From: Streptomyces sp. NBC_01431
GTDB taxonomy: Bacteria; Actinomycetota; Actinomycetes; Streptomycetales; Streptomycetaceae
Assembly: GCF_036231355.1 (NCBI RefSeq)
Contig: NZ_CP109496.1
Coordinates: 6,014,001-6,078,000, forward strand
DNA: 64,000 nt
Reading direction: 5' to 3'
The stretch's first letter is position 1. Every line of letters begins with the position of its first letter. Below, one piece after another: positions 17,545-30,562 of the stretch. The position numbers were made by a program, and so were the translations under genes. The notes under the pieces were generated by a model that worked only from the letters and a program-made list of their open reading frames with translations, was not told the DNA's origin and did no database searches.

Positions 17545-18356
17545 GCGGGAACGTAGAACTCCTTGACGCCACCCTCGCCCAGGCGAAGGCCGACAACCGG
17601 GCCGCGCTCATCGCCTACCTCCCGGCCGGCTTCCCGACCGTCGACGGCGCCATCGAAGCGGTCAAGGCCGTCTTCGACGGCGGCGCCGACGTGGTCGAGG
17701 TGGGACTCCCGCACAGCGACCCGGTACTCGACGGCCCGGTCATCCAGACCGCCGACGACATCGCGCTCAAGGGCGGCGTGAAGATCGCGGACGTGCTGCG
17801 CACGGTCCGCGAGGCCCACGCGGCCACCGCAAAGCCCGTCCTGGTCATGACGTACTGGAACCCCGTCGACCGCTATGGCGTGGAGCGTTTCACCGCCGAG
17901 CTCGCCGAGGCCGGCGGCGCCGGCTGCATCCTGCCCGACCTGCCGGTCGAGGAAGCCGGGGTGTGGCGCGAGCATGCCGAGAAGCACGGTCTCGGCACGG
18001 TGTTCGTGGTCGCCCCCAGCAGCAGGGACGAGCGCCTCGCCAAGATCACGGCGGCCGGGTCCGGCTTCGTGTACGCGGCCTCGCTCATGGGCGTCACGGG
18101 CACCCGCGAGTCCGTCGGCGCCTCGGCCGAGGACCTGGTCCGCAGGACGAAGGCCACCACCCAACTCCCTGTCTGCGTGGGCCTCGGCGTTTCCAACGCG
18201 GTCCAGGCCAAGGAGGTCGCGGCCTTCGCCGACGGCGTGATCGTCGGCTCGGCCTTCGTCAAGCGCATGCTGGACGCGCCGGACCACGCCGCGGGCCTTA
18301 TCGCCGTACGGGAACTGGCGGCCGAGCTCGCCGAGGGCGTTCGCCGGGCGTCGTAG
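17541..18356 (+). CDS. trpA: Tryptophan synthase alpha subunit
   Basis: TrpA cleaves indole-3-glycerol phosphate to indole, which is channelled to TrpB. It is 271 residues. Catalytic Glu and Asp lie in VVEVGLPHSDPVLDGPVIQ. Phosphate-binding segments are in FVYAASLMGVTGTR, VGLGVSN and DGVIVGSAFV. The GTG 17541 start overlaps the trpB stop. A hairpin terminator follows. Confidence 0.96.
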
Positions 18357-18397
18357 CGCGTTCATCGCACGGATCATCCGTACGAGTGGAAGTGGGA

Positions 18398-18425
18398 CCG
18401 GGGAGGCACGAGCGTGCCTCCCCGG
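18398..18425 (+). terminator. Terminator after trpA
   Basis: CCGGGGAGGCACG and CGTGCCTCCCCGG form a perfect 13-bp stem around a 2-base loop. It lies 41 bases after trpA and only 15 bases before the GTG of the next gene, so it may also influence translation of that gene. Confidence 0.8.
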
Positions 18426-18440
18426 TTCGTTGCTGCGGGT

Positions 18441-19274
18441 GTGAGTGACAACCGTGATGCGAAACGGGCCGCGCGAGACCGGCTCATCAAAGAACGCGAG
18501 CAGCAGAAGGCCGGCGAGCGCCGCCGACGGCAGCTGATCGTGGCGGGCGCCGTGGTGGGCGTCCTTGGCCTGGCCGCCGTGATCGGGGTGATCGCCGCCA
18601 ACTCGGGCGGCGGCGACAGCGGCAAGAGCACGGCCGCCGGACCGACGGTGGCGCCGTCCGGGGCCGACGACAAGGACGGCCTCGCCATCCCCGTGGGAGC
18701 CGCCGGCGCCCCGTCCACCCTCACCGTGTGGGAGGACTTCCGCTGCCCGGCCTGCGCGGCGTTCGAAAACGGCTTCCGGGCCACCATCCACGAGCTGGAG
18801 AACAGCGGCCAGCTGCGCGTCCAGTACCACCTGGCCACCCTCATCGACGGCAACCTGGGCGGCAGCGGCTCGCTGCACGCGGCGAGCGCGGCGGCCTGCG
18901 CGCAGGACGCCGGCAAGTTCTCGGCGTACCACGACGTCCTCTACACCAACCAGCCGGAGGAGACGGACGACGCGTACGCCAAGAACAGCAAGCTGATCGA
19001 GCTGGCCGGGAAGGTACCGGGCCTGGACACGCCCGCCTTCCGCTCCTGTGTCGAGAACGGCACGCACAACAGCTGGGTCGTGAAGTCGAACAACGCCTTC
19101 CAGGCGGGCAAGTTCAGCGGGACGCCGACGGTCCAGCTCAACGGCGAGTCGATCTTCCCGAAGAAGGGCACCGAGAGCATCACCCCGGCCAACCTGAAGA
19201 AGTGGGTGACCGAGGCCAACAAGGGCGAGCACCCGGCCAAGTCCACCCCGCCGGCCGCGCCCTCGGAGTCCTGA
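18441..19274 (+). CDS. Membrane-anchored DsbA-like thioredoxin-fold protein
   Basis: A 277-residue protein with a very basic N-terminus (about residues 1-35), one transmembrane anchor (about 36-58), a flexible Gly/Ser linker, and an extracytoplasmic DsbA-type thioredoxin domain. The redox motif is FRCPACAAFE (CPAC), and a cis-Pro segment occurs in SGTPTVQLNG. It should act on cysteines outside the membrane. GTG 18441 is preferred; an earlier in-frame start at 18414 lies inside the trpA terminator. Confidence 0.85.
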   Translation: MSDNRDAKRAARDRLIKEREQQKAGERRRRQLIVAGAVVGVLGLAAVIGVIAANSGGGDSGKSTAAGPTVAPSGADDKDGLAIPVGAAGAPSTLTVWEDFRCPACAAFENGFRATIHELENSGQLRVQYHLATLIDGNLGGSGSLHAASAAACAQDAGKFSAYHDVLYTNQPEETDDAYAKNSKLIELAGKVPGLDTPAFRSCVENGTHNSWVVKSNNAFQAGKFSGTPTVQLNGESIFPKKGTESITPANLKKWVTEANKGEHPAKSTPPAAPSES

Positions 19275-19353
19275 GCACGCGGTATCCCGTTACTCATAAG
19301 TTGCCGGGCGGGTTCCCGCTGTGCCCGCCCGGCACGGTAGCGTCGACCTTGCC

Positions 19354-20295
19354 ATGACACTTGCCTTCATCCCCAGCCCGTCGACCGGGGTGCTCCACCT
19401 CGGACCGATCCCGCTGCGCGGCTACGCCTTCTGCATCATCATCGGTGTCTTCGTTGCCGTCTGGTACGGCAACAAGCGATGGGTCGCCCGCGGCGGCCGT
19501 ACCGGTACCGTCGCCGACATCGCCGTCTGGGCGGTCCCGTTCGGGCTCGTCGGCGGTCGGCTCTACCACGTCATCACCGACTACCAGCTGTACTTCAGCG
19601 ACGGTGAGGACTGGGTCAACGCCTTCAAGATCTGGGAGGGCGGCCTCGGCATCTGGGGCGCGATCGCGCTCGGCGCGGTCGGCGCCTGGATCGGCTGTCG
19701 GCGCCGCGGCATCCCGCTGCCGGCCTGGGCCGACGCGCTGGCCCCCGGCATCGCCTTCGCCCAGGCCATCGGCCGCTGGGGCAACTGGTTCAACCAGGAG
19801 CTGTACGGCAAGCCCACCGACCTGCCGTGGGCGCTGAAGATCAGTGAGGGCCCGAACCGAATCGCGGGCACCTACCACCCGACCTTCCTGTACGAGTCGC
19901 TGTGGTGCGTGGGCGTGGCGTTCCTGGTCATCTGGGCCGACCGCCGCTTCAAGCTGGGCCACGGCCGCGCGTTCGCGCTGTACGTCGCCGCGTACTGCGT
20001 GGGCCGGTTCTGGATCGAGTACATGCGGGTGGACGAGGCCCACCACATCCTTGGCCTGCGCCTGAACGACTGGACCGCGGGCGGCGTTTTCCTGCTGGCG
20101 GTCGCCTACATCGTCATCTCGTCGAAGCTCCGCCCCGGCCGCGAGGAAATCGTCGAGCCGGGCGCCCAGGACGAGGCGGCTCAGGACGGGGCCGCCCAGG
20201 ACGAAGCGGCCCCGGACAAGCCCGACGCCGCCGAACCGGAGGACGAGCCGAAGGCCGAGTCGGCGACGGTCGAGCCGGAGCCGAAGAAGGCCTGA
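19354..20295 (+). CDS. lgt: Prolipoprotein diacylglyceryl transferase
   Basis: Lgt attaches diacylglycerol from phosphatidylglycerol to the lipobox cysteine of prolipoproteins in the membrane. It is 313 residues with about seven transmembrane helices. The signatures GGLGIWGAIALG and GRWGNWFNQE, with essential Arg/Asn, are present. The last 50 residues form an acidic, Ala/Glu-rich cytoplasmic tail (repeats of QDEAAQDG type), common in actinobacterial Lgt. ATG 19354 has no clear ribosome site and may be translated from a short-leader mRNA. Confidence 0.93.
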   Translation: MTLAFIPSPSTGVLHLGPIPLRGYAFCIIIGVFVAVWYGNKRWVARGGRTGTVADIAVWAVPFGLVGGRLYHVITDYQLYFSDGEDWVNAFKIWEGGLGIWGAIALGAVGAWIGCRRRGIPLPAWADALAPGIAFAQAIGRWGNWFNQELYGKPTDLPWALKISEGPNRIAGTYHPTFLYESLWCVGVAFLVIWADRRFKLGHGRAFALYVAAYCVGRFWIEYMRVDEAHHILGLRLNDWTAGGVFLLAVAYIVISSKLRPGREEIVEPGAQDEAAQDGAAQDEAAPDKPDAAEPEDEPKAESATVEPEPKKA

Positions 20296-20337
20296 ACCGG
20301 ATCGAGCCGGGGGACCAGGGAAAACAGGCCCTCACGG

Positions 20338-20371
20338 CCCCCCCTGGCCCTTCAGGCTTCAGGCCGGGGGG
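20338..20371 (+). terminator. Terminator after lgt
   Basis: CCCCCC-T-GGCC pairs with GGCC-GGGGGG around a 12-base loop, with one bulged T. It lies between lgt and the convergent kinase gene and may act on both strands. Confidence 0.55.
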
Positions 20372-20455
20372 TTCGGGAGCGGGGGAGCGGGAGCAGAGCC
20401 CCCGCAGCCTCTACGGCACGGCGGCGCGGGGTGCTCGGCGGCCCCCCGCACCACC

Positions 20456-21343
20456 TCACGCGTCGATCTCCGCCCGATACGGCATGGACGCGGCCGCCCC
20501 CGGTCGCTGAACGGACAGTGCCGCCGCGGCGGACGCCCAGGTGAGCGCGTCCGTCATCGGGCGGCCCTCGCCCAGCGCCACCGCCAGGGTTCCGACGAAC
20601 GTGTCGCCCGCCCCCGTCGTGTCCACGGCGGTGACCGGCGGGGCGAGCACGGCCACCGGCTCAGGCTGTGCCCGCGACGCGTACAGACAGCCCCGCGCCC
20701 CCAGCGTGATCACGACCTCGGGCACGTCGGCGAGGAGCGCGCGGGCGGCCCGCTCGGGGTCGCCCGAGACGCCGGTCAGGGTGGCCGCCTCGTGCTCGTT
20801 GGGCACCAACAGGTCGGTGACGGCGAGGAGTTCGCAGGGCAGCGGCTGCGCGGGCGCGGGCGTCAGGATCGTACGGACGCCGTTGCGGCGGGCCGTCTCG
20901 GCGCCCGCGAGGACGGCGCTCATCGGCAGCTCCAGCTGGAGCAGCAGCGACTGCGCCTCGGCGATCAGCGCCCGGTCGGCATGGCTGAGCGAGATGAGCG
21001 AGCCGTTGGCGCCCGGGATGACGACGATCGCGTTGCCGCCGTCGCCGTCGACCACGATGTGGGCGGTGCCCGAGGGGCCCTCGGTGGTGCGCAGCAGATC
21101 GATGTCGACGCCCGCGTGTTCCAGCGCGGTGCGCAGTTGGTCGCCGAAGTCGTCCGTGCCGACCGCGCCGATCATCGCCACGTCCGCCCCGGCGCGGGCG
21201 GCGGCGACGGCCTGGTTGGCGCCCTTGCCGCCGGGGGCGGTGCGGAACTCGTGCCCCGTGACGGTCTCGCCGCTGCGGGGCGCGGTGGTGACATAGGCGA
21301 CGAGGTCCATGTTCGTGCTGCCGAGCACGGCGATGCGGGTCAT
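20456..21343 (-). CDS. rbsK: PfkB-family sugar kinase, probable ribokinase
   Basis: A 295-residue PfkB kinase. Signature 1 GGKGANQA and signature 2 DTTGAGDTFVG (with catalytic Asp) are intact, and the N-terminal VLGSTNMDLVAYV strand is typical of ribokinase. It should phosphorylate ribose, or a similar sugar, at O5. No sugar transporter is adjacent. ATG 21343 is chosen because it gives the standard MTRIAVLGS start; the frame upstream has no homology-like sequence. Confidence 0.85.
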   Translation of the reverse strand: MTRIAVLGSTNMDLVAYVTTAPRSGETVTGHEFRTAPGGKGANQAVAAARAGADVAMIGAVGTDDFGDQLRTALEHAGVDIDLLRTTEGPSGTAHIVVDGDGGNAIVVIPGANGSLISLSHADRALIAEAQSLLLQLELPMSAVLAGAETARRNGVRTILTPAPAQPLPCELLAVTDLLVPNEHEAATLTGVSGDPERAARALLADVPEVVITLGARGCLYASRAQPEPVAVLAPPVTAVDTTGAGDTFVGTLAVALGEGRPMTDALTWASAAAALSVQRPGAAASMPYRAEIDA

Positions 21344-21448
21344 GCGGGAATTGTCCACCCTGGGCGGCCCCTCCCGCGGGTGGCGGCGGCCCGGCGCGTT
21401 CGCCGGGGTGACCGTAATTTCCGGGCCCCAAGTGAGCCCACCCTCACT

Positions 21449-21464
21449 AAGTAAGGCCTTACTT
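21449..21464. promoter_or_regulatory. Possible iron box (DtxR/DmdR-type) before the VIT transporter
   Basis: AAGTAAGGCCTTACTT is a perfect 16-bp palindrome 94 bp before the transporter start. It resembles the DtxR-family consensus (TTAGGTTAGGCTAACCTAA), which DmdR regulators use in Streptomyces. The downstream product is an Fe/Mn exporter or sequestration transporter, which fits metal control. The match is partial. Confidence 0.5.
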
Positions 21465-21557
21465 GCTGGCGCGGCCCTTACGTCGAGCGTAGTTTCGAGG
21501 GTGTTGAGGGGGCGCGGGACGTAAACGGTGCCCGCTGCTGAGCGCAAGGGGATAGCT

Positions 21558-22289
21558 GTGTCCATCATCGATACCGAAGCGACGCTGCACGAGGCGCACC
21601 GCGACAACCACACCCACCGCGATGTCAACGGTGGCTGGCTGCGCCCGGCCGTGTTCGGCGCGATGGACGGCCTGGTCTCCAACCTCGCCCTGATGACCGG
21701 CGTCGCCGGCGGCGCGGTCTCGCAGCAGACCATCATCATCACCGGCCTCGCCGGACTCGCGGCCGGAGCCTTCTCGATGGCGGCCGGCGAGTACACCTCG
21801 GTCGCCTCCCAGCGTGAGCTCGTCCAGGCCGAACTCGACATCGAGCGGCGGGAGTTGCGCAAGCACCCGGCCGACGAGGAGCGCGAGCTCGCCGAGCTGT
21901 ACATGTCCCGGGGCGTCGAGCCCGACCTCGCCCGCGAGGTCGCCCGCCAGCTGTCGCAGGACCCCGAGCAGGCGCTGGAGATCCACGCCCGCGAGGAGCT
22001 CGGCATCGACCCGTCCGACCTGCCGTCGCCCACCGTGGCCGCGGTGTCCTCCTTCGCCTCCTTCGCCCTCGGCGCGCTGCTGCCCCTGCTGCCGTACCTG
22101 CTCGGTGCCACCGCGCTGTGGCCGGCGGTGCTGCTCGCGCTGGTGGGGCTGTTCGGCTGCGGCGCGGTGGTCGCGAAGGTCACGGCCCGCTCGTGGTGGT
22201 TCAGCGGGCTGCGCCAGCTGATCCTGGGTGGCGCAGCCGCCGCGCTGACCTTCGGGCTCGGCGGCCTCTTCGGCGCGGCCATCGGCTGA
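21558..22289 (+). CDS. VIT1/CCC1-family Fe2+/Mn2+ transporter
   Basis: A 243-residue membrane protein. Helices 1-2 cover PAVFGAMDGLVSNLALMTGV and TGLAGLAAGAFSMAAGEY. They are followed by a long charged helical segment (about residues 80-150, with ERRELRKHPADEE), which is the family's cytoplasmic metal-binding region, and three C-terminal helices. The family moves iron or manganese out of the cytosol. GTG 21558 follows an AAGGGGA site. The palindrome upstream suggests metal-dependent control. Confidence 0.88.
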   Translation: MSIIDTEATLHEAHRDNHTHRDVNGGWLRPAVFGAMDGLVSNLALMTGVAGGAVSQQTIIITGLAGLAAGAFSMAAGEYTSVASQRELVQAELDIERRELRKHPADEERELAELYMSRGVEPDLAREVARQLSQDPEQALEIHAREELGIDPSDLPSPTVAAVSSFASFALGALLPLLPYLLGATALWPAVLLALVGLFGCGAVVAKVTARSWWFSGLRQLILGGAAAALTFGLGGLFGAAIG

Positions 22290-22303
22290 CGGGCATCGCG
22301 GTC

Positions 22304-22342
22304 GTCACACGGGGCGGGGCCAGTGGCCCCGCCCCGTGTGAC
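22304..22342 (+). terminator. Very strong terminator after the VIT transporter
   Basis: An 18-bp perfect stem (22304-22321 pairing with 22325-22342) closes a 3-base loop; the arms read GTCACACGGGGCGGGGCC and its complement. It lies 14 bases past the stop codon. Confidence 0.9.
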
Positions 22343-22717
22343 GTACGTCCTGCGCGCTTTCCGGCTCCGCCGCGTAGAATGGCGGAGTATGCAAGCGGCC
22401 ACATAAATAGTCGTTACTCAGCGGTTTCGCATCTTTTGCCGCTGGGCATAGGTCGTACACACCCGAGAATCGCACCCTTGTGCACCCCTGTGGGCAATGA
22501 AGCCCGCATACCCGGGTGTCCGCATGTTGGAAGGCACTATCCGGTTCCCGAGATACGTTCCATCATGTAACCTGCACGAAATTTCGCAGAGGGCCAACGT
22601 CGCCCCTCGGCTATGCCTCCCCAAGCTCCCTCCCCCAAGCGCTCGACTTCGTTCGAGCCGGGGGCCACAGGATCGAGCAGGGGAGACCCCAATGCCACAA
22701 CGACGACGGGAGAGCCG
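22343..22717 (+). promoter_or_regulatory. Long leader/promoter region of gltB
   Basis: This 375-bp gap has no convincing gene. The left half is relatively AT-rich and probably holds the promoter. The right half (22609-22691) resembles a Streptomyces intergenic repeat, with the stem GCTCGA/TCGAGC (22641-22658) and a GGGG-AGA-CCCC hairpin at 22680-22690. An ATG at 22692 opens a 57-codon ORF in another frame that overlaps gltB; it looks non-coding. The structures could affect gltB expression. Confidence 0.45.
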
Positions 22718-27275
<4,558 letters not shown>

Positions 27276-27283
<8 letters not shown>

Positions 27284-28736
27284 CCCCAAGGGCTTCCTGA
27301 CCACCGGGCGCGAGGTCGCCAAGACCCGCCCGGTGGGCGAGCGCCTCAAGGACTGGAACGAGGTCTACGTTCCCGGTTCGCTGCTGCCGATCATCAGCAA
27401 GCAGGCCGGGCGCTGCATGGACTGCGGCATCCCGTTCTGCCACAACGGCTGTCCGCTGGGCAACCTGATCCCCGAGTGGAACGACTACGCCTACCGCGAG
27501 GACTGGTCGGCCGCCTCCGAGCGGCTGCACGCCACCAACAACTTCCCGGAGTTCACCGGGCGGCTGTGCCCGGCTCCCTGTGAGTCGGCGTGTGTGCTCG
27601 GCATCAACCAGCCCGCCGTCACCATCAAGAACGTCGAAGTCTCGATCATCGACAAGGCGTGGGACACGGGTGACGTCCGGCCGCAGGCGCCCGAGCGCCT
27701 GTCGGGCAAGACCGTCGCGGTCATCGGTTCGGGCCCGGCGGGCCTGGCCGCCGCCCAGCAGCTGACCCGGGCCGGACACACGGTCGCCGTGTACGAGCGC
27801 GCCGACCGCATCGGCGGTCTGCTGCGCTACGGCATCCCCGAGTTCAAGATGGAGAAGGTGCACATCAACCGCCGCATCGAGCAGATGCGCGCGGAGGGCA
27901 CCAAGTTCCGCACCGAGGTCGAGATCGGCCGCGACATCGACGCCGCGAAGCTGCGCAAGCGTTACGACGCGGTCGTCATCGCGGCGGGCGCGACCGTCTC
28001 CCGTGACCTGCCGGTCCCCGGCCGCGAGCTGAACGGCATCCACTTCGCGATGGAGTACCTGCCGCTCGCCAACAAGGTGCAGGAGGGCGACTTCGTGGCG
28101 CCCCCGATCACCGCCGAGGGCAAGCACGTCGTCGTGATCGGTGGCGGTGACACCGGTGCGGACTGCGTGGGCACCGCCCACCGTCAGGGCGCGGCCTCGG
28201 TCACCCAGCTGGAGATCATGCCGCGGCCGGGCGACGAGCGTACGGCGGGCCAGCCGTGGCCGACCTTCCCGATGCTCTACAAGGTGACCTCCGCGCACGA
28301 AGAGGGTGGCGAGCGGGTCTACTCCGTCTCCACCACCCACTTCGAGGGCGACGAGGACGGCAACGTCCAGTTCCTGCACCTCGTGGAGGTCGAGTTCGTC
28401 GAGGGCAAGCTGACCCAGAAGCCCGGCACCGAGCGGAAGATCCCCGCCCAGCTGGTCACCCTCGCCATGGGCTTCACCGGCACCGACCAGGCCAACGGCC
28501 TCGTCCAGCAGTTCGGTCTCGAACTGGACGAGCGCGGCAACGTGGCCCGCGACGCGGACTTCGCGACCAACGTCGACGGCGTGTTCGTCGCCGGTGACGC
28601 GGGCCGCGGCCAGTCCCTGATCGTGTGGGCGATCGCCGAGGGCCGCTCGGCCGCCCGCGGCGTCGACCGCTTCCTGACCGGGGCGAGCGACCTGCCGGCC
28701 CCGATCCGCCCGACGGACCGCGCCCTCATGGTCTGA
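27276..28736 (+). CDS. gltD: Glutamate synthase (NADPH) small subunit
   Basis: GltD feeds electrons from NADPH through FAD and 4Fe-4S clusters to GltB. It is 486 residues. The N-terminal cluster cysteines are in CMDCGIPFCHNGCPLG and LCPAPCESACVLG. The FAD site is VIGSGPAGLAAAQQL and the NADPH site is VIGGGDTGADC, with a second FAD segment GVFVAGDAGRGQSL near the C-terminus. The start lies inside the gltB end, so the two subunits are coupled. Confidence 0.96.
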
Positions 28737-28785
28737 GGTCCGCCCCCCATAGACGTCCCGTACAAAGACGTGCGGAACTGAGCAC

Positions 28786-28829
28786 GGCGCCTGCCCAACT
28801 GTCCCCGACCGGACGACAGGGCAGGCGCC
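28786..28829 (+). terminator. Terminator after gltD
   Basis: GGCGCCTGCCC and GGGCAGGCGCC form a perfect 11-bp stem. A 22-base loop contains a second small stem (GTCC/GGAC). It ends the gltBD operon. Confidence 0.85.
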
Positions 28830-28870
28830 GCGCGCGTTCCGGCCCGTCGGCGGACGCCCCTGTCGACTCT

Positions 28871-28887
28871 ATTGACTAAAAGTCAAT
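28871..28887. promoter_or_regulatory. Palindromic operator ATTGACT-AAA-AGTCAAT
   Basis: A perfect 7-bp inverted repeat with a 3-base spacer, 48 bp before the next start codon. The TTGACT half also resembles a -35 element. The form is typical of TetR-family sites, but no TetR gene is adjacent. Confidence 0.5.
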
Positions 28888-28934
28888 TCCGCTCCAGTCT
28901 CGGGACGAGCAGCCGTCCGTCACGGGGAGGTCCC

Positions 28935-29075
28935 GTGAGCAACGAAGCGCTGGCGCGGTTGAGTACGGAGCTGAGGGCCGCGCCCCCCAAGAGCCTCACC
29001 GAGCTGAGGGAGTGTCAACTCGCGCCGGGGTCCTCGCCGAACGCGGCGACCACCTCACCATGGGCCGGTTCGTGA
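28935..29075 (+). CDS. Short ORF with a strong ribosome site, probably the N-terminus of the next gene
   Basis: GTG 28935 follows GGGGAGG and opens a 46-codon frame (SNEALARLSTELRAAPPKSLT). The amphipathic, natural-looking sequence breaks down after about residue 25, at LTELRE. The following gene starts in another frame at exactly that point without a usable ribosome site. The simplest reading is one gene carrying a one-base frameshift or a small deletion near 29010. A genuine short leader ORF is the alternative. Confidence 0.4.
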   Translation: MSNEALARLSTELRAAPPKSLTELRECQLAPGSSPNAATTSPWAGS

Positions 29076-29728
29076 GCCATCTGCGTGACTCGGCGCTGAC
29101 CCGCATCCTGCCCCAGGTCGACGACGCCGTCGTGCTGCGCACCGGATTCGCCATCGACCGGCCCCAACGCCTGGGCAGGATCATCAAGTTGATGGGCCCG
29201 GAGCGGCTCACCCGGGTCGTCGCCTCGGCCGCCGACGGACTATGGCCCGAGGCGCTCGCCGTCGCCGCGATGGTGCCCGGGGAGCAGCGCGGCGCCATCG
29301 CCGCGCTCGCCGCCCGCCAGCCGCGGGACCGGCTCGACTCGCTGGTGCGGACGGTGGCCGAGGAGGGCCTGTGGGAGTCGCTGCTCCCGCTGGTGGCGCT
29401 GCTCGGCGAGGAGGACCGCCGGGCGGTCGCCGTGCTCCCCGCACTGACCGACCCCGCGGTCCTGGCCGGGGTCGTACCGGCCGTCGTGGCGACCGCGCTG
29501 TGGGCGGAGTTCCTGCCGCTGGTCGAGCTGCTGCCCGAGCGGTCCCGCACGGTCGTCGCCGAGGCCGCGAGCTCCCTCACGGACGAGGAGCTGGACGCGC
29601 TGGCCCGCGAGGTCGACAAGCGGAACCTGTGGGAACTGGTTTTGCCCCTGGACGAGTTGATGACTGACCCGGTCAAGGAACGCATCTTCGCGCTGCCGGC
29701 CTTCCAGGACCAGGGCGACGGGGCATAG
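29012..29728 (+). CDS. Helical-repeat protein of unknown function (likely 5'-frameshifted)
   Basis: A frame of 238 codons from GTG 29012. The protein is all-alpha and Leu/Val/Glu-rich, with repeated units of about 30-45 residues. Each contains a segment such as GLWPEALAVAAMVP, GLWESLLPLVALLG, ALWAEFLPLVELLP and NLWELVLPLDELMT. The repeating xLWxxxLPLVxLL pattern suggests a helical solenoid or pore-side helix bundle. I do not recognise the family by name. The start is doubtful: a ribosome site is lacking at both GTG 29012 and ATG 29060, whereas the upstream ORF at 28935 has a good one. Confidence 0.6.
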   Translation: MSTRAGVLAERGDHLTMGRFVSHLRDSALTRILPQVDDAVVLRTGFAIDRPQRLGRIIKLMGPERLTRVVASAADGLWPEALAVAAMVPGEQRGAIAALAARQPRDRLDSLVRTVAEEGLWESLLPLVALLGEEDRRAVAVLPALTDPAVLAGVVPAVVATALWAEFLPLVELLPERSRTVVAEAASSLTDEELDALAREVDKRNLWELVLPLDELMTDPVKERIFALPAFQDQGDGA

Positions 29729-30270
29729 GCCCGGCGCCGCAGTTCCTCGACGCCGTATGGGTGCACAGGAACAGCGTCCTTTCGGTCACCCACTTTCCGG
29801 CCAGGCGGCTATCCGGTCGCACGCATTCCATTTCTTTCGGAGCCGGACACCGACAGGGCGTACGGCCGCGACTGGTGCGCCGAGTCCGCAGGGCGCAAGG
29901 ATCCGCGAAGGAATGCCTGGCCGTGCCACCGGGAATCCGGAATCGCCCACGGAGAAATAAGAAGGCGGATTCCGCTAAGCTGTCCGACCGGTCGGCAGAA
30001 CGAGGGAATTCCCGATTGTGAGGGGCGCGCACGGGACGTTCCGTCATCGTCATCGGAAACGGAGCAGGGCCCGAAAGCGGAGAGGTCTGTGCCCGGGAGA
30101 TGTTCCTGGGCGCACCGAATTCACCTACCGGCTCCCGGCGAGCCGGGACCCGGGCGGGCCTTGGGCCGACCCGCCCATGGCGGGGGCGCTCCTGCCTGCC
30201 ACAGCGGGACGAACGGCGCCCGGTGTCCAGGATGAACAGGGCGAAGAGATTCGGGATGAGTTTTGTCGCA
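29729..30270. other. Gene-free stretch between the helical-repeat gene and tRNA-Cys
   Basis: About 540 bp without a credible gene. It contains only short frames with poor composition, and its GC content looks lower than the flanks between 29760 and 30010. A short GC-rich inverted repeat (CCGGCTCCCGG/CCGGGACCCGG-like) occurs near 30130-30155. It could be remnant DNA at the edge of the following cluster. Confidence 0.4.
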
Positions 30271-30344
30271 TGGAGGCCGCGATTGGAATCGAACCAATGT
30301 AAGCCGCTTTGCAGGCGGCTCCCTGACCACTCGGGCACGCGGCC
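30271..30344 (-). tRNA. tRNA-Cys (anticodon GCA)
   Basis: Read on the minus strand, the 74 bases fold as a cloverleaf. The acceptor stem GGCCGCG/CGCGGCC is perfect over 7 bp. The D-arm is CCC/GGG with a GG-containing loop. The anticodon stem is GCCGC/GCGGC with loop CTGCAAA (anticodon GCA). The T-arm is ATTGG-TTCGATT-CCAAT. Discriminator base 73 is U, the main identity element for CysRS, and CCA is encoded. It differs from the Streptomyces tRNA-Cys I remember (a GGTGGAG-type acceptor) and may be an additional isoacceptor. It stands divergent from the cluster that ends in a CysRS gene. Confidence 0.9.
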
Positions 30345-30394
30345 GTGAAGGTATTGCCCCCCGGCCTTGGTGTTGACGTCTGACGTGGCACCGA

Positions 30395-30424
30395 CGTTAC
30401 GTCGATGATCCGGTACAGCGTCAA
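30395..30424 (-). promoter_or_regulatory. Probable promoter of tRNA-Cys
   Basis: On the minus strand a TTGACG -35 element (30419-30424) is followed, after 18 bp, by GTAACG (30395-30400) as a -10. This is 51 bp before the tRNA 5' end. Confidence 0.5.
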
Positions 30425-30462
30425 CGGCTGTCCAAATGCTGAACATTGCAGGAGTATGAACA

Positions 30463-30485
30463 GGCCAACTCCGGGAATGTTGGCC
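30463..30485 (+). promoter_or_regulatory. Hairpin in the leader between tRNA-Cys and the cluster
   Basis: GGCCAAC and GTTGGCC form a perfect 7-bp stem with a 9-base loop. It lies about 200 bp before the first gene of the cluster. It may be an operator or an RNA structure. Confidence 0.35.
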
Positions 30486-30562
30486 AGAACCCACGGATCA
30501 GTGTTGTTGCCATCCTCCTCACACTGCTAGGACTTACGGCTGTCCGGACCCGTCGCGTCTGA

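Noticed and set aside
30271..30344. tRNA-Cys as the attachment site of an integrated element
   Set aside because: An element using the tRNA 3' end would lie to the left (below 30271). That side has no integrase and no repeat of the tRNA 3' end, and the unusual genes are on the 5' side.
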